This document shows, one piece after another, positions 8,249 through 13,245 of a DNA stretch of 13,245 bases. Numbering within the stretch: position 1 is the first letter of the stretch; each line of letters opens with the position of its first letter. The notes beneath the pieces are model-generated. The model was not told where the DNA came from and did no database searches. It saw only the letters and a list, made by a program, of their open reading frames with translations. Origin of the DNA: Chitinophagaceae bacterium (GTDB lineage: Bacteria; Bacteroidota; Bacteroidia; Chitinophagales; Chitinophagaceae); NCBI GenBank assembly GCA_947452875.1, contig CANGEZ010000028.1:1-13245 (forward strand), in the 5' to 3' direction. The translations under genes and the position numbers were made by a program.

Positions 8249-8374
8249 TTGTTTATTGTTTGTTGTTTGGTGTTTGTTGTTTGGTGTTTATTGTTTGTTG
8301 TTTATTGTTTATTGTTTGTTGTTTGGTGTTTGGTGTTTGTTGTTTGGTGTTTGGTGTTTATTGTTTGGTGTTTT
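8249..8374. repeat. heptamer tandem array, 18 copies of KTGTTTR
   Basis: Eighteen contiguous 7-bp units cover 126 bp. The core TGTTT is invariant in all 18. Only the two junction bases vary, and of the 17 internal junctions they are always AT, GT or GG, giving unit types TGTTTAT, TGTTTGT and TGTTTGG. The last unit ends in T. A 10-bp direct repeat GTTAGTTGTT flanks the array at 8230-8239 and 8380-8389. On the corA strand the array is A/C-rich and ends 28 bp before the corA start codon, so it probably forms the corA leader or promoter region. Confidence 0.95.
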
Positions 8375-8398
8375 GCGTTGTTAGTTGTTGAAGTAGCT

Positions 8399-8478
8399 TA
8401 TCCAGCATCTAGCATCAAGTATCTAGCCTATCCAGCTCATCCAGCTTATCCAGCCTATCCAGCTTATCCAGCCTATCC
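8399..8478. repeat. 9-bp tandem array B, same unit as array A, at the dapF stop
   Basis: Units TATCCAGCT and TATCCAGCC run as consecutive 9-mers from 8420 to 8473, preceded by degenerate units (8399-8419) and ended by a partial TATCC. The unit is the same as in array A about 1.6 kb away. The dapF stop codon (8473-8475) lies on the last full unit boundary and the final Gly codon is in the array. Because the unit is a multiple of three and reads GCT-GGA-TAA or GCT-GGA-TAG in one frame, a gene entering in that frame stops at once. Confidence 0.9.
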
Positions 8479-9267
8479 ATCTACTCCCACCTCAATTTCA
8501 CCTTTATACACAAAAGTTGCAGGTCCACAAAGCCAGATGTTTTCAAAGTTAGTTTCACCAGTTTTCTCAAATTCAACGCTTAATTTTCCACCAGGTGTGA
8601 TCACTTCCACTCTGTTGAAACCTCTGTTGTTATGTGCTGCAATCAATGCGGATGCGGTAACGCCTGTTCCGCAACTTAAAGTTTCATCTTCTACGCCACG
8701 TTCATAAGTTCTTACAGAAATCGTATACTCATTTATGGTTTCAACGAAATTTACATTGATCCCTTCATTTGCATATTGTTTGCTTTCGCGAATATCTCTT
8801 CCTGACTCTACCACATCAACATTTTCTAAATCGGTTACAAATTTCACAAAATGAGGAGAGCCTGTATCCAATACCGCGTGATGATTTTGCAACTCCACGA
8901 TATCTACATTTTTCATTTTTAATCTGATGTTGTTGTCGATGTTGATTTCGCCTTCATGTTCACCGTCTTTGGCCATAAAAAGATAGGTGTATTTATGTAT
9001 TCCGAGGTGATATGCGCAGGAAATCATACATCTTCCACCGTTACCGCACATGGTACTTTCATTGCCGTCTGCATTGAAATAAACCATTTCAAAATCAAAT
9101 CCTTCTTTTTCATTCATCAGCATTAATCCGTCGGCTCCGATTCCGAATTTACGATTGCAAAGTCTTTCAATTTGTTGCTGGGTAAGTTGACCTACTTCAT
9201 TTTTTCGGTTGTCAATGATAATAAAATCATTTCCAGTTCCTTGGTATTTAAAAAATGTCAATTTCAT
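8473..9267 (-). CDS. dapF: diaminopimelate epimerase
   Basis: The cytoplasmic enzyme interconverts LL- and meso-diaminopimelate for lysine and peptidoglycan synthesis. The 264-residue length is close to the usual 270 or so. Both halves of the pseudo-symmetric fold carry their catalytic cysteine: 'MCGNGGRC' with Cys74 and 'SCGTGVTASAL' with Cys199. The N-terminal 'GTGNDFIIID' (10-19) and 'GIGADGLML' (42-50) are also typical. The ATG at 9265-9267 overlaps the TGA of the upstream nucleoside phosphorylase by 4 bp (ATGA), indicating translational coupling. The C-terminus '-GVDG' ends in a TAG belonging to tandem array B, so the last residues may not be ancestral. The long plus-strand open frame overlapping its 3' half is a shadow. 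Confidence 0.97.
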   Translation of the reverse strand: MKLTFFKYQGTGNDFIIIDNRKNEVGQLTQQQIERLCNRKFGIGADGLMLMNEKEGFDFEMVYFNADGNESTMCGNGGRCMISCAYHLGIHKYTYLFMAKDGEHEGEINIDNNIRLKMKNVDIVELQNHHAVLDTGSPHFVKFVTDLENVDVVESGRDIRESKQYANEGINVNFVETINEYTISVRTYERGVEDETLSCGTGVTASALIAAHNNRGFNRVEVITPGGKLSVEFEKTGETNFENIWLCGPATFVYKGEIEVGVDG

Positions 9268-10145
9268 ATTTGTGATGCAGCTATATTTTCTAAGGTTATT
9301 AAAATTAATTTTTCAACTGCAGCAGCACCGTCGGCAGAAAATTCTTTTTTTATTCTATTGGCAACGATAGCACTTAACGAAAGACACTGATGCCCTAATA
9401 TTTCGCCAATGCCGTAAATGGCTGATGTTTCCATTTCGAAATTGGTTAATATGTGATTTCCAAATGAAAATGTAGTCAACTTGTCAATTAAGTTTGGTCT
9501 TGCTAATCCCATTCTCAACACTCTACCTTGTGGGCCATAAAAACCCGGACAAGTTACAGTAATACCATGATGAAAGTTATCTACAAATTCTTTCATTAAA
9601 GACATGCTGCAGGTATTAACATAAGGTGCAGAAATCCCTTGATTTAATTGCGTATGGGTATTAAATGCATTTAGTAACTGAGTTTCTTCTTCGTTATATT
9701 GATGTGTGTAGAAATTCAGTAAGTTGTCGAGACCTAAGCCGTGTGTACTCGCAACGAAACTGTCTACGGGTATATCTGCTTGTAATGAACCACTGGTGCC
9801 GACTCTGATGATATTTAAACTGGTGATATTTTCTTTGATTGTCCTGGCTTCTAAATCGATATTTACCAATGCATCCAATTCATTTAAAACAATATCAATT
9901 TTGCCTGGGCCAATGCCGGAGCTAATTGCAGTGATTCTTTTTTTGCCAATATAGCCTGTGTGTGTAACAAATTCACGATGTTGATTCCGAAACTCAATTC
10001 TGTCAAAATGTTTGCTTACTTCTTTTACCCTGTCTGGGTCACCAACAGTGATGATGGTATTAGCAATCTCTTCTGGTCGGCAATTAATATGATAAAGGGC
10101 GCCTCTGTTATTTAAGATGAGTTCAGATGATGGAATTGTAATCAT
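9264..10145 (-). CDS. nucleoside phosphorylase (PNP/UDP phosphorylase family, uridine-phosphorylase-like)
   Basis: The 293-residue cytoplasmic enzyme belongs to the PNP_UDP_1 fold, which splits nucleosides with phosphate into base and ribose-1-phosphate. Visible motifs are 'VGDPDRV' (34-40, phosphate-binding), 'SSGIGPGKIDI' (75-85), 'RVGTSGSLQ' (114-122, with the conserved Arg), 'FYGPQGR' (202-208) and 'FEMETSAIYG' (236-245, the Glu-Met-Glu ribose-binding segment). The 'FxGPQGR' region suggests a uridine-phosphorylase-like member, but base preference is not settled from sequence. The ATG at 10143-10145 fits the family start. Its stop overlaps the dapF start by 4 bp, an unexpected pairing of salvage and cell-wall genes. 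The 111 bp upstream, shared with the divergent tRNA-Cys, contain an 8-bp inverted repeat but no convincing promoter. Confidence 0.9.
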   Translation of the reverse strand: MITIPSSELILNNRGALYHINCRPEEIANTIITVGDPDRVKEVSKHFDRIEFRNQHREFVTHTGYIGKKRITAISSGIGPGKIDIVLNELDALVNIDLEARTIKENITSLNIIRVGTSGSLQADIPVDSFVASTHGLGLDNLLNFYTHQYNEEETQLLNAFNTHTQLNQGISAPYVNTCSMSLMKEFVDNFHHGITVTCPGFYGPQGRVLRMGLARPNLIDKLTTFSFGNHILTNFEMETSAIYGIGEILGHQCLSLSAIVANRIKKEFSADGAAAVEKLILITLENIAASQI

Positions 10146-10183
10146 TAGTATCTGTTTTTGTAAGATTTGATTTTTTTGAGTTT

Positions 10184-10211
10184 GGTATTTTAATTTATCA
10201 ATAAAAATACC
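10184..10211. repeat. 8-bp inverted repeat between the nucleoside phosphorylase gene and tRNA-Cys
   Basis: GGTATTTT (10184-10191) pairs perfectly with AAAATACC (10204-10211) across a 12-nt spacer. It sits in the divergent intergenic region about 40 bp upstream of the phosphorylase start. It could be an operator or chance in A+T-rich DNA; no regulator is assigned. Confidence 0.4.
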
Positions 10212-10256
10212 TTATTTTGCAACACTATTTGAAAGAATAGAACAATGTTTTTTTAT

Positions 10257-10330
10257 GGTCCTGTGGCCGAGTGGCTAGGCAGAGCTCTGCAAAAGCTTCC
10301 ACAGCGGTTCGAATCCGCTCGGGACCTCCA
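10257..10330 (+). tRNA. tRNA-Cys (anticodon GCA), CCA encoded
   Basis: The acceptor stem GGTCCTG (10257-10263) pairs with CGGGACC (10320-10326), including one G-U pair. The D stem is GCC/GGC around AGTGGCTA. The anticodon stem GAGCT/AGCTT (one G-U) encloses loop CTGCAAA, placing GCA at positions 34-36. The T stem is AGCGG/CCGCT with loop TTCGAAT. The discriminator is U (10327), the cysteine identity base, and CCA (10328-10330) is encoded. A rho-independent terminator begins 5 bp downstream, so the gene looks monocistronic. Confidence 0.97.
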
Positions 10331-10335
10331 AAATT

Positions 10336-10371
10336 GCCTGTTAGGTTTGATCCTTAACAGGCTTTTTTTTT
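10336..10371 (+). terminator. intrinsic terminator of tRNA-Cys
   Basis: GCCTGTTA (10336-10343) pairs perfectly with TAACAGGC (10355-10362), and GG/CC can extend the stem. Nine T residues follow (10363-10371). This is a textbook rho-independent terminator on the plus strand. Confidence 0.93.
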
Positions 10372-10403
10372 AGAATAATTATAAATTTAAGAGAAAGAAT
10401 AAA

Positions 10404-10477
10404 AAAATTAAAAATTAAAAATTCAAAAATCAAAAAAATCATAGAGTCTATTTTTTAAATTTTTACTTTTTAATTTT
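10404..10477. repeat. A/T-only imperfect inverted repeat upstream of the 133-residue gene
   Basis: A-rich units of the AAAATTAAAAATTAAAAATT type (10404-10423) are matched on the opposite strand by 10457-10477 with one mismatch. The loop is about 33 nt. Low complexity makes chance pairing possible, but it spans the whole region between the tRNA terminator and the next gene and overlaps that gene's putative -7 box. Confidence 0.45.
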
Positions 10478-10478
10478 G
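10471..10478 (+). promoter_or_regulatory. candidate -7 box for the 133-residue membrane protein
   Basis: TAATTTTG matches the Bacteroidota TAnnTTTG element exactly and lies 16 bp before the ATG, implying a very short leader. No TTTG is found at the -33 distance, only T-rich sequence. Confidence 0.35.
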
Positions 10479-10494
10479 ACTTAATTATACAAAC

Positions 10495-10896
10495 ATGAAA
10501 CACAGCAAATGGATTGGATTGCTCATTTACATCTGCTTAATTGCAGTTTGTTTTATGCCATGGACATTTCATGCTGACTTAGGAAAGTATTTTAATGGCT
10601 TTTATTCTCAAAATGATGTGTACGGAAAACCAGGTAAGTTTTTCATCATCTTCTCTTGTATTTGTATTTTACTGATTTTTATAAATAAACTCTGGGCAAA
10701 ATTTACACATCTTTTTTTTGCAGGTGTTATTATGGCCTATGCGTTGAAAACCTATCATCTTTTTACATCTTCCTATAATGCCTACACACCGGAAAAACAA
10801 GCTGGAATTTATTTGCTGGTATTGCTGTCGATATTATCGTTTGTTATTGCGTTGTTTCCAGATGCCCCCTTAAATTCCCCCAAAGGGGGAAGATAA
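10495..10896 (+). CDS. hypothetical four-helix membrane protein
   Basis: The family is not recognised. The 133-residue product has four predicted membrane segments (about 7-23, 48-64, 70-90 and 103-121). The first loop is likely extracytoplasmic and contains 'TFHADLGKYFNGFYSQNDVYG' (24-44). No catalytic motif is seen. The frame is well supported. It starts with an ATG just after a -7-like box, has lysine and arginine residues at loops, and has no competing gene on the other strand. The last seven residues 'NSPKGGR' are translated from a perfect GC-rich palindrome (10875-10891) that directly precedes the stop, so the C-terminus is probably repeat-derived. It stands alone between the tRNA-Cys terminator and the convergent glnS. 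Confidence 0.75.
   Translation: MKHSKWIGLLIYICLIAVCFMPWTFHADLGKYFNGFYSQNDVYGKPGKFFIIFSCICILLIFINKLWAKFTHLFFAGVIMAYALKTYHLFTSSYNAYTPEKQAGIYLLVLLSILSFVIALFPDAPLNSPKGGR
10875..10891. repeat. GC-rich palindrome overlapping the 3' end of the 133-residue gene
   Basis: TTCCCCC (10875-10881), loop AAA, GGGGGAA (10885-10891) form a perfect 7-bp stem in an otherwise A+T-rich region. It lies inside the reading frame, three bases before the TAA (10894-10896). It may act as a transcription-terminating or mRNA-stabilising hairpin, though no T-run follows. Confidence 0.8.
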
Positions 10897-10902
10897 TTGC
10901 GT

Positions 10903-10927
10903 TTTGCGAATTAAAACAGTTCGCAAA
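10903..10927. terminator. candidate hairpin between convergent genes
   Basis: TTTGCGAA (10903-10910) pairs perfectly with TTCGCAAA (10920-10927), loop 9 nt, followed on the plus strand by TTTGTGTTT. The stem is A/T-rich with an interrupted T-run, so termination for the 133-residue gene is possible but weak. A further small palindrome ATTGCT-TG-AGCAAT lies at 10950-10963. Confidence 0.4.
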
Positions 10928-10995
10928 TTTGTGTTTAAAGCAAAAAATTATTGCTTGAGCAATTGATTGCTATTCGCATGTAAAAGCTCCAAGCT

Positions 10996-11014
10996 CCCTC
11001 TCCTTTGGAGAGGG
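10996..11014 (-). terminator. perfect GC-rich hairpin 3' of glnS
   Basis: CCCTCTCC (10996-11003) and GGAGAGGG (11007-11014) form a perfect 8-bp stem with a 3-nt loop, starting 15 bases after the glnS stop. A second purine tract GGGGAGAGG (11017-11025) abuts the stop codon. On the glnS strand only a short CTTTT follows about 10 bases later, so this may be a bidirectional terminator, an RNA-stability hairpin or a dispersed repeat copy. Confidence 0.55.
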
Positions 11015-11029
11015 TTGGGGAGAGGCTTC

Positions 11030-12691
11030 TTACCCTTTCTTCACCTCCTTACTCCATGCATCTTTCAATGTAACAGTTCTGTTGAAAACAAGTTTTTCTG
11101 TTGTTGAATCTTTATCCAAACAGAAATAGCCTTTTCTAATAAATTGAAAACGATCTTCTAAATTGGCAGTTGTCAAAGAAGGTTCGATATATGCATTGTT
11201 GATAATGTGCAATGAATCAAGATTCATATATTCTTTGAAATCGCCTTCTTCAGCAGCAGGGTTTTCTGATTTAAATAATCTGTCGTATAATCTTACTTCT
11301 GCAGTAGCAGCGTGTTTTACACTTACCCAATGAATCGTTCCTTTTACAGAAATACCGGAAGTGTCTTGACCACTTTTGCTTTCGGGAATGTAAGTACAAT
11401 GAATGGCAGTAATATTTCCATCACTGTCTTTTTCAAATGATTCGCATTTTACGATATAAGCGCTTTTTAATCTTACCAAAGCGCCAGGAGCCAAACGAAA
11501 CCATTTCTTTGCAGCTTCTTCCATGAAATCTTCACGCTCAATCCAAAGTTCTTTGCCAAATGGAATACTTCTGTGACCAAGTGATTCATCTGGACCATTT
11601 TCACTGGTCAGCATTTCAGTTTTGCCTTCTTCGTAATTGGTGATGATGAGTTTTACCGGATCTAGAACAGCCATCACTCTTTTGGCAGTCATGTTTAAAT
11701 CTTCACGCAAACAAAACTCCAGTAAACTTAAGTCGATAAGATTCTCTCTTTTAGCAACACCAATCTTGTCGCAGAAATTGCGGATACTTAATGGTGTATA
11801 TCCTTTCCTTCTGAAGCCACTGATCGTAGGCATTCTGGGGTCATCCCAACCTGAAACATGTCCTTCATTTACCAATTGCAATAATTTACGTTTACTCATC
11901 ACCGTATAGGTCATGTTTAATCTTGCAAATTCATATTGATGTGAAGGAAAAATGTTTAATTTTTCAATCAGCCAGTCGTACAATTCTCGATGGGGAATAA
12001 ACTCCAATGTACAAATAGAGTGGGTGATATTTTCGATGCTATCGCTTTGTCCATGAGCGAAATCGTACATAGGGTAGATGCACCATTTGTCGCCAGTGCG
12101 ATGGTGATGCGCATGCTTGATACGATACATAATCGGGTCGCGCATCAACATGTTGGTATGCGCCATGTCAATTTTAGCTCTTAATACTTTTTCGCCGTCT
12201 TTGTATTTGCCATCTTTCATCTCATTGAACAAAAGGATATTTTCTTCAATGCTTCTGCTTCTGTAAATGCTGTCTTTGCCGGGTTCGGTAGGTGTTCCTT
12301 TTAGTGTGGCAATTTCTTCAGAGGTGCTGTCATCTACATAAGCCAAACCTTTGTTGATGAGTGTTACAGCATATTCAAAAAGAGTATCAAAATAATCTGA
12401 AGCATAAAATTCGTTTGACCACTCAAATCCAAGCCATTTGATATCGTCTTTGATACTTTCTACATATTCAGTGTCTTCTGTTACAGGATTGGTGTCATCA
12501 AATCTGAGATTGGTGCTACCGCCATATTTTTTTGCCAGTCCAAAATTCAGGCAAATGGATTTTGAATGTCCGATATGTAAATAACCATTTGGTTCAGGGG
12601 GAAATCGAGTTATTATGGATTTATATTTTCCTTCGTTCAGATCAGTTTCAACAATTTCTTCAATAAAATTCAAATTTTTCTCTTCGCTCAT
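11030..12691 (-). CDS. glnS: glutaminyl-tRNA synthetase
   Basis: The class I cytoplasmic enzyme charges tRNA-Gln with glutamine using ATP. The 553-residue length nearly equals E. coli GlnRS (554). The ATP-binding HIGH motif is in 'PPEPNGYLHIGHSKS' (31-45; HIGH 39-42) and the KMSKS-type loop is 'VMSKRKL' (264-270). 'RFDDTNP' (63-69) and 'YPMYDFAHGQSDSIE' (206-220) are typical of GlnRS rather than GluRS. The C-terminal anticodon-binding beta-barrels occupy about 340-550. The ATG at 12689-12691 is preceded by a good -7 box. The gene ends beside a GC-rich repeat. The gap to the upstream PAP2 gene is 78 bp, with a separate promoter likely. Presence of GlnRS implies direct Gln-tRNA charging. Confidence 0.98.
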   Translation of the reverse strand: MSEEKNLNFIEEIVETDLNEGKYKSIITRFPPEPNGYLHIGHSKSICLNFGLAKKYGGSTNLRFDDTNPVTEDTEYVESIKDDIKWLGFEWSNEFYASDYFDTLFEYAVTLINKGLAYVDDSTSEEIATLKGTPTEPGKDSIYRSRSIEENILLFNEMKDGKYKDGEKVLRAKIDMAHTNMLMRDPIMYRIKHAHHHRTGDKWCIYPMYDFAHGQSDSIENITHSICTLEFIPHRELYDWLIEKLNIFPSHQYEFARLNMTYTVMSKRKLLQLVNEGHVSGWDDPRMPTISGFRRKGYTPLSIRNFCDKIGVAKRENLIDLSLLEFCLREDLNMTAKRVMAVLDPVKLIITNYEEGKTEMLTSENGPDESLGHRSIPFGKELWIEREDFMEEAAKKWFRLAPGALVRLKSAYIVKCESFEKDSDGNITAIHCTYIPESKSGQDTSGISVKGTIHWVSVKHAATAEVRLYDRLFKSENPAAEEGDFKEYMNLDSLHIINNAYIEPSLTTANLEDRFQFIRKGYFCLDKDSTTEKLVFNRTVTLKDAWSKEVKKG

Positions 12692-12709
12692 ATGCTATTT
12701 TTTGGAACA

Positions 12710-12743
12710 CAAATTTACAACATAAAGCCTTGTTTATGGTCAA
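12710..12743 (-). promoter_or_regulatory. candidate glnS promoter
   Basis: On the minus strand TAAATTTG (12710-12717) matches the Bacteroidota -7 consensus TAnnTTTG exactly. A TTG (12741-12743) lies 23 bp upstream, at the long end of accepted spacing. The implied leader is about 12 nt. Confidence 0.5.
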
Positions 12744-12769
12744 GCATTTCAACTAAAATGCCTCAAATT

Positions 12770-13245
12770 TTAGAATCTTTTTACCAGATTAAATCCTAAT
12801 TGATGATTTTGATAAGATGGCAGTAAGAGGGTATGGCTTTTAGCCTTTTTTTTATTTTGAATATGCGATGCAACTTTGTCGTAAATGAGGTAAGATAATC
12901 TGGTGGAAGCAATGCCAATTCCAGCTCCGGCAATCACATCGCTAATCCAATGTTTGTTATTATACATTCTTAAATATCCGGTAGTTACTGCCATCGCATA
13001 ACCAGCAACACCTAACCAGGGTTGGGTTTCCTGATATTCCATACGCATCAGTTCTGCGCTAGCAAATGCTTCTGAAGTATGGCCGGAAGGGAAAGATAAT
13101 TTATTGGATGAATCGGGACGAAGTTCTTGGGTGAACTGTTTTGTAGGAACAACTATTACATTCAGAAAGACATTTGACATCACATAAATTATCGAGGTTT
13201 GCAATGCATTATGCTTTCCTTTTACACCTGCTACTTCAAGTCCGA
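12770..13245 (-). CDS. PAP2-family phosphatase, 5' end outside window
   Basis: The frame is open from the right edge (no stop in the visible 157 codons), so the true start lies beyond 13245 and the TTG at 13202-13204 is internal. All three phosphatase motifs are present, numbered from that TTG as residue 1: K-x6-RP (Lys22 to Arg29-Pro30), PSGH (39-42), and R-x5-H-x3-D (Arg79, His85, Asp89; the usual Ser before Arg is Leu). The family dephosphorylates lipid phosphates such as phosphatidic acid or undecaprenyl diphosphate, or other phosphomonoesters. After the domain, a Lys-rich linker (118-123) leads to 'LLLPSYQNHQLGFNLVKRF', an amphipathic tail ending in Phe that resembles an outer-membrane terminal beta-strand. 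Substrate unknown. Confidence 0.88.
   Translation of the reverse strand, partial: GLEVAGVKGKHNALQTSIIYVMSNVFLNVIVVPTKQFTQELRPDSSNKLSFPSGHTSEAFASAELMRMEYQETQPWLGVAGYAMAVTTGYLRMYNNKHWISDVIAGAGIGIASTRLSYLIYDKVASHIQNKKKAKSHTLLLPSYQNHQLGFNLVKRF

Noticed and set aside
8230..8389. IS or MITE insertion bounded by the 10-bp GTTAGTTGTT repeat
   Set aside because: No terminal inverted repeats or transposase, and the flank itself resembles the array unit, so slippage explains it as well. Kept only as an observation.
8221..8472. Mg2+-sensing riboswitch (M-box or mgtA-type) upstream of corA
   Set aside because: The 252 bp consist of two simple tandem arrays and short linkers with no complex conserved fold.
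8249..8478. CRISPR array
   Set aside because: Units of 7 and 9 bp are contiguous with no spacers, and no cas gene is present.
8246..8707. Plus-strand open frame of 153 codons with a heptad-like hydrophobic repeat
   Set aside because: It is the translation of the 7-bp and 9-bp DNA arrays followed by antisense of dapF. Seven-base units read as seven-residue repeats automatically.
11990..12184. Plus-strand open frame of 64 codons within glnS
   Set aside because: Shadow of a highly conserved synthetase coding region, like the other small frames antisense to nhaA, yitT and the phosphorylase.
13202..13204. TTG as the start codon of the PAP2 protein
   Set aside because: The frame continues open to the window edge without a stop, so this Leu codon is internal and the gene is partial.

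Overview
The window is A+T-rich chromosomal DNA from a member of the Bacteroidota, probably near Chitinophagaceae. The phylum call rests on protein styles (Bacteroidota-like CorA, YitT, PAP2 and GlnRS), the near absence of Shine-Dalgarno sequences, and several upstream boxes matching the phylum's -7 element TAnnTTTG. The family-level call is only an impression. I see no prophage, IS element, transposase or CRISPR array. Almost all protein genes lie on the minus strand. The exceptions on the plus strand are rnpB, tRNA-Cys and one small membrane protein.

Layout from left to right. (1) 1-3833, minus: a compact three-gene run consisting of an HD-domain phosphohydrolase, a 926-residue nucleotide-transporter-like MFS protein with a HEAT-repeat tail, and a cyclic-nucleotide-binding-domain protein cut by the left edge. 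(2) 3942-6057, minus: a YitT/DUF2179 membrane protein followed by the Na+/H+ antiporter NhaA. (3) About 6183-6559, plus: the RNase P RNA gene, divergent from yitT. (4) 6560-6819: a gene-free patch made of two kinds of short repeat. (5) 6811-8220, minus: a CorA-type divalent-cation channel with a TTG start, then a Nudix hydrolase 3 bp downstream. (6) 8221-8480: a heptamer tandem array and a second 9-bp array. (7) 8473-10145, minus: a nucleoside phosphorylase overlapping diaminopimelate epimerase (dapF) by 4 bp. (8) 10257-10371, plus: tRNA-Cys(GCA) with a strong intrinsic terminator. (9) 10495-10896, plus: a four-helix hypothetical membrane protein. (10) 11030-12691, minus: glutaminyl-tRNA synthetase. 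(11) 12770-13245, minus: a PAP2 phosphatase cut by the right edge.

Most of the content is housekeeping: RNase P, GlnRS, tRNA-Cys, DapF for lysine and peptidoglycan synthesis, nucleoside salvage, and Na+/Mg2+ homeostasis. The best candidate for an under-described system is the HD hydrolase, NTT-HEAT and cNMP-binding trio. It reads as a possible nucleotide-responsive membrane module, but its function is inference. The second theme is structural. Short repeats sit at the 3' ends of four genes. In three of them (nudix, dapF and the 133-residue protein) the stop codon itself lies inside the repeat or at its edge, and in glnS the repeat starts a few bases after the stop. A separate 18-copy heptamer array forms the leader of corA.
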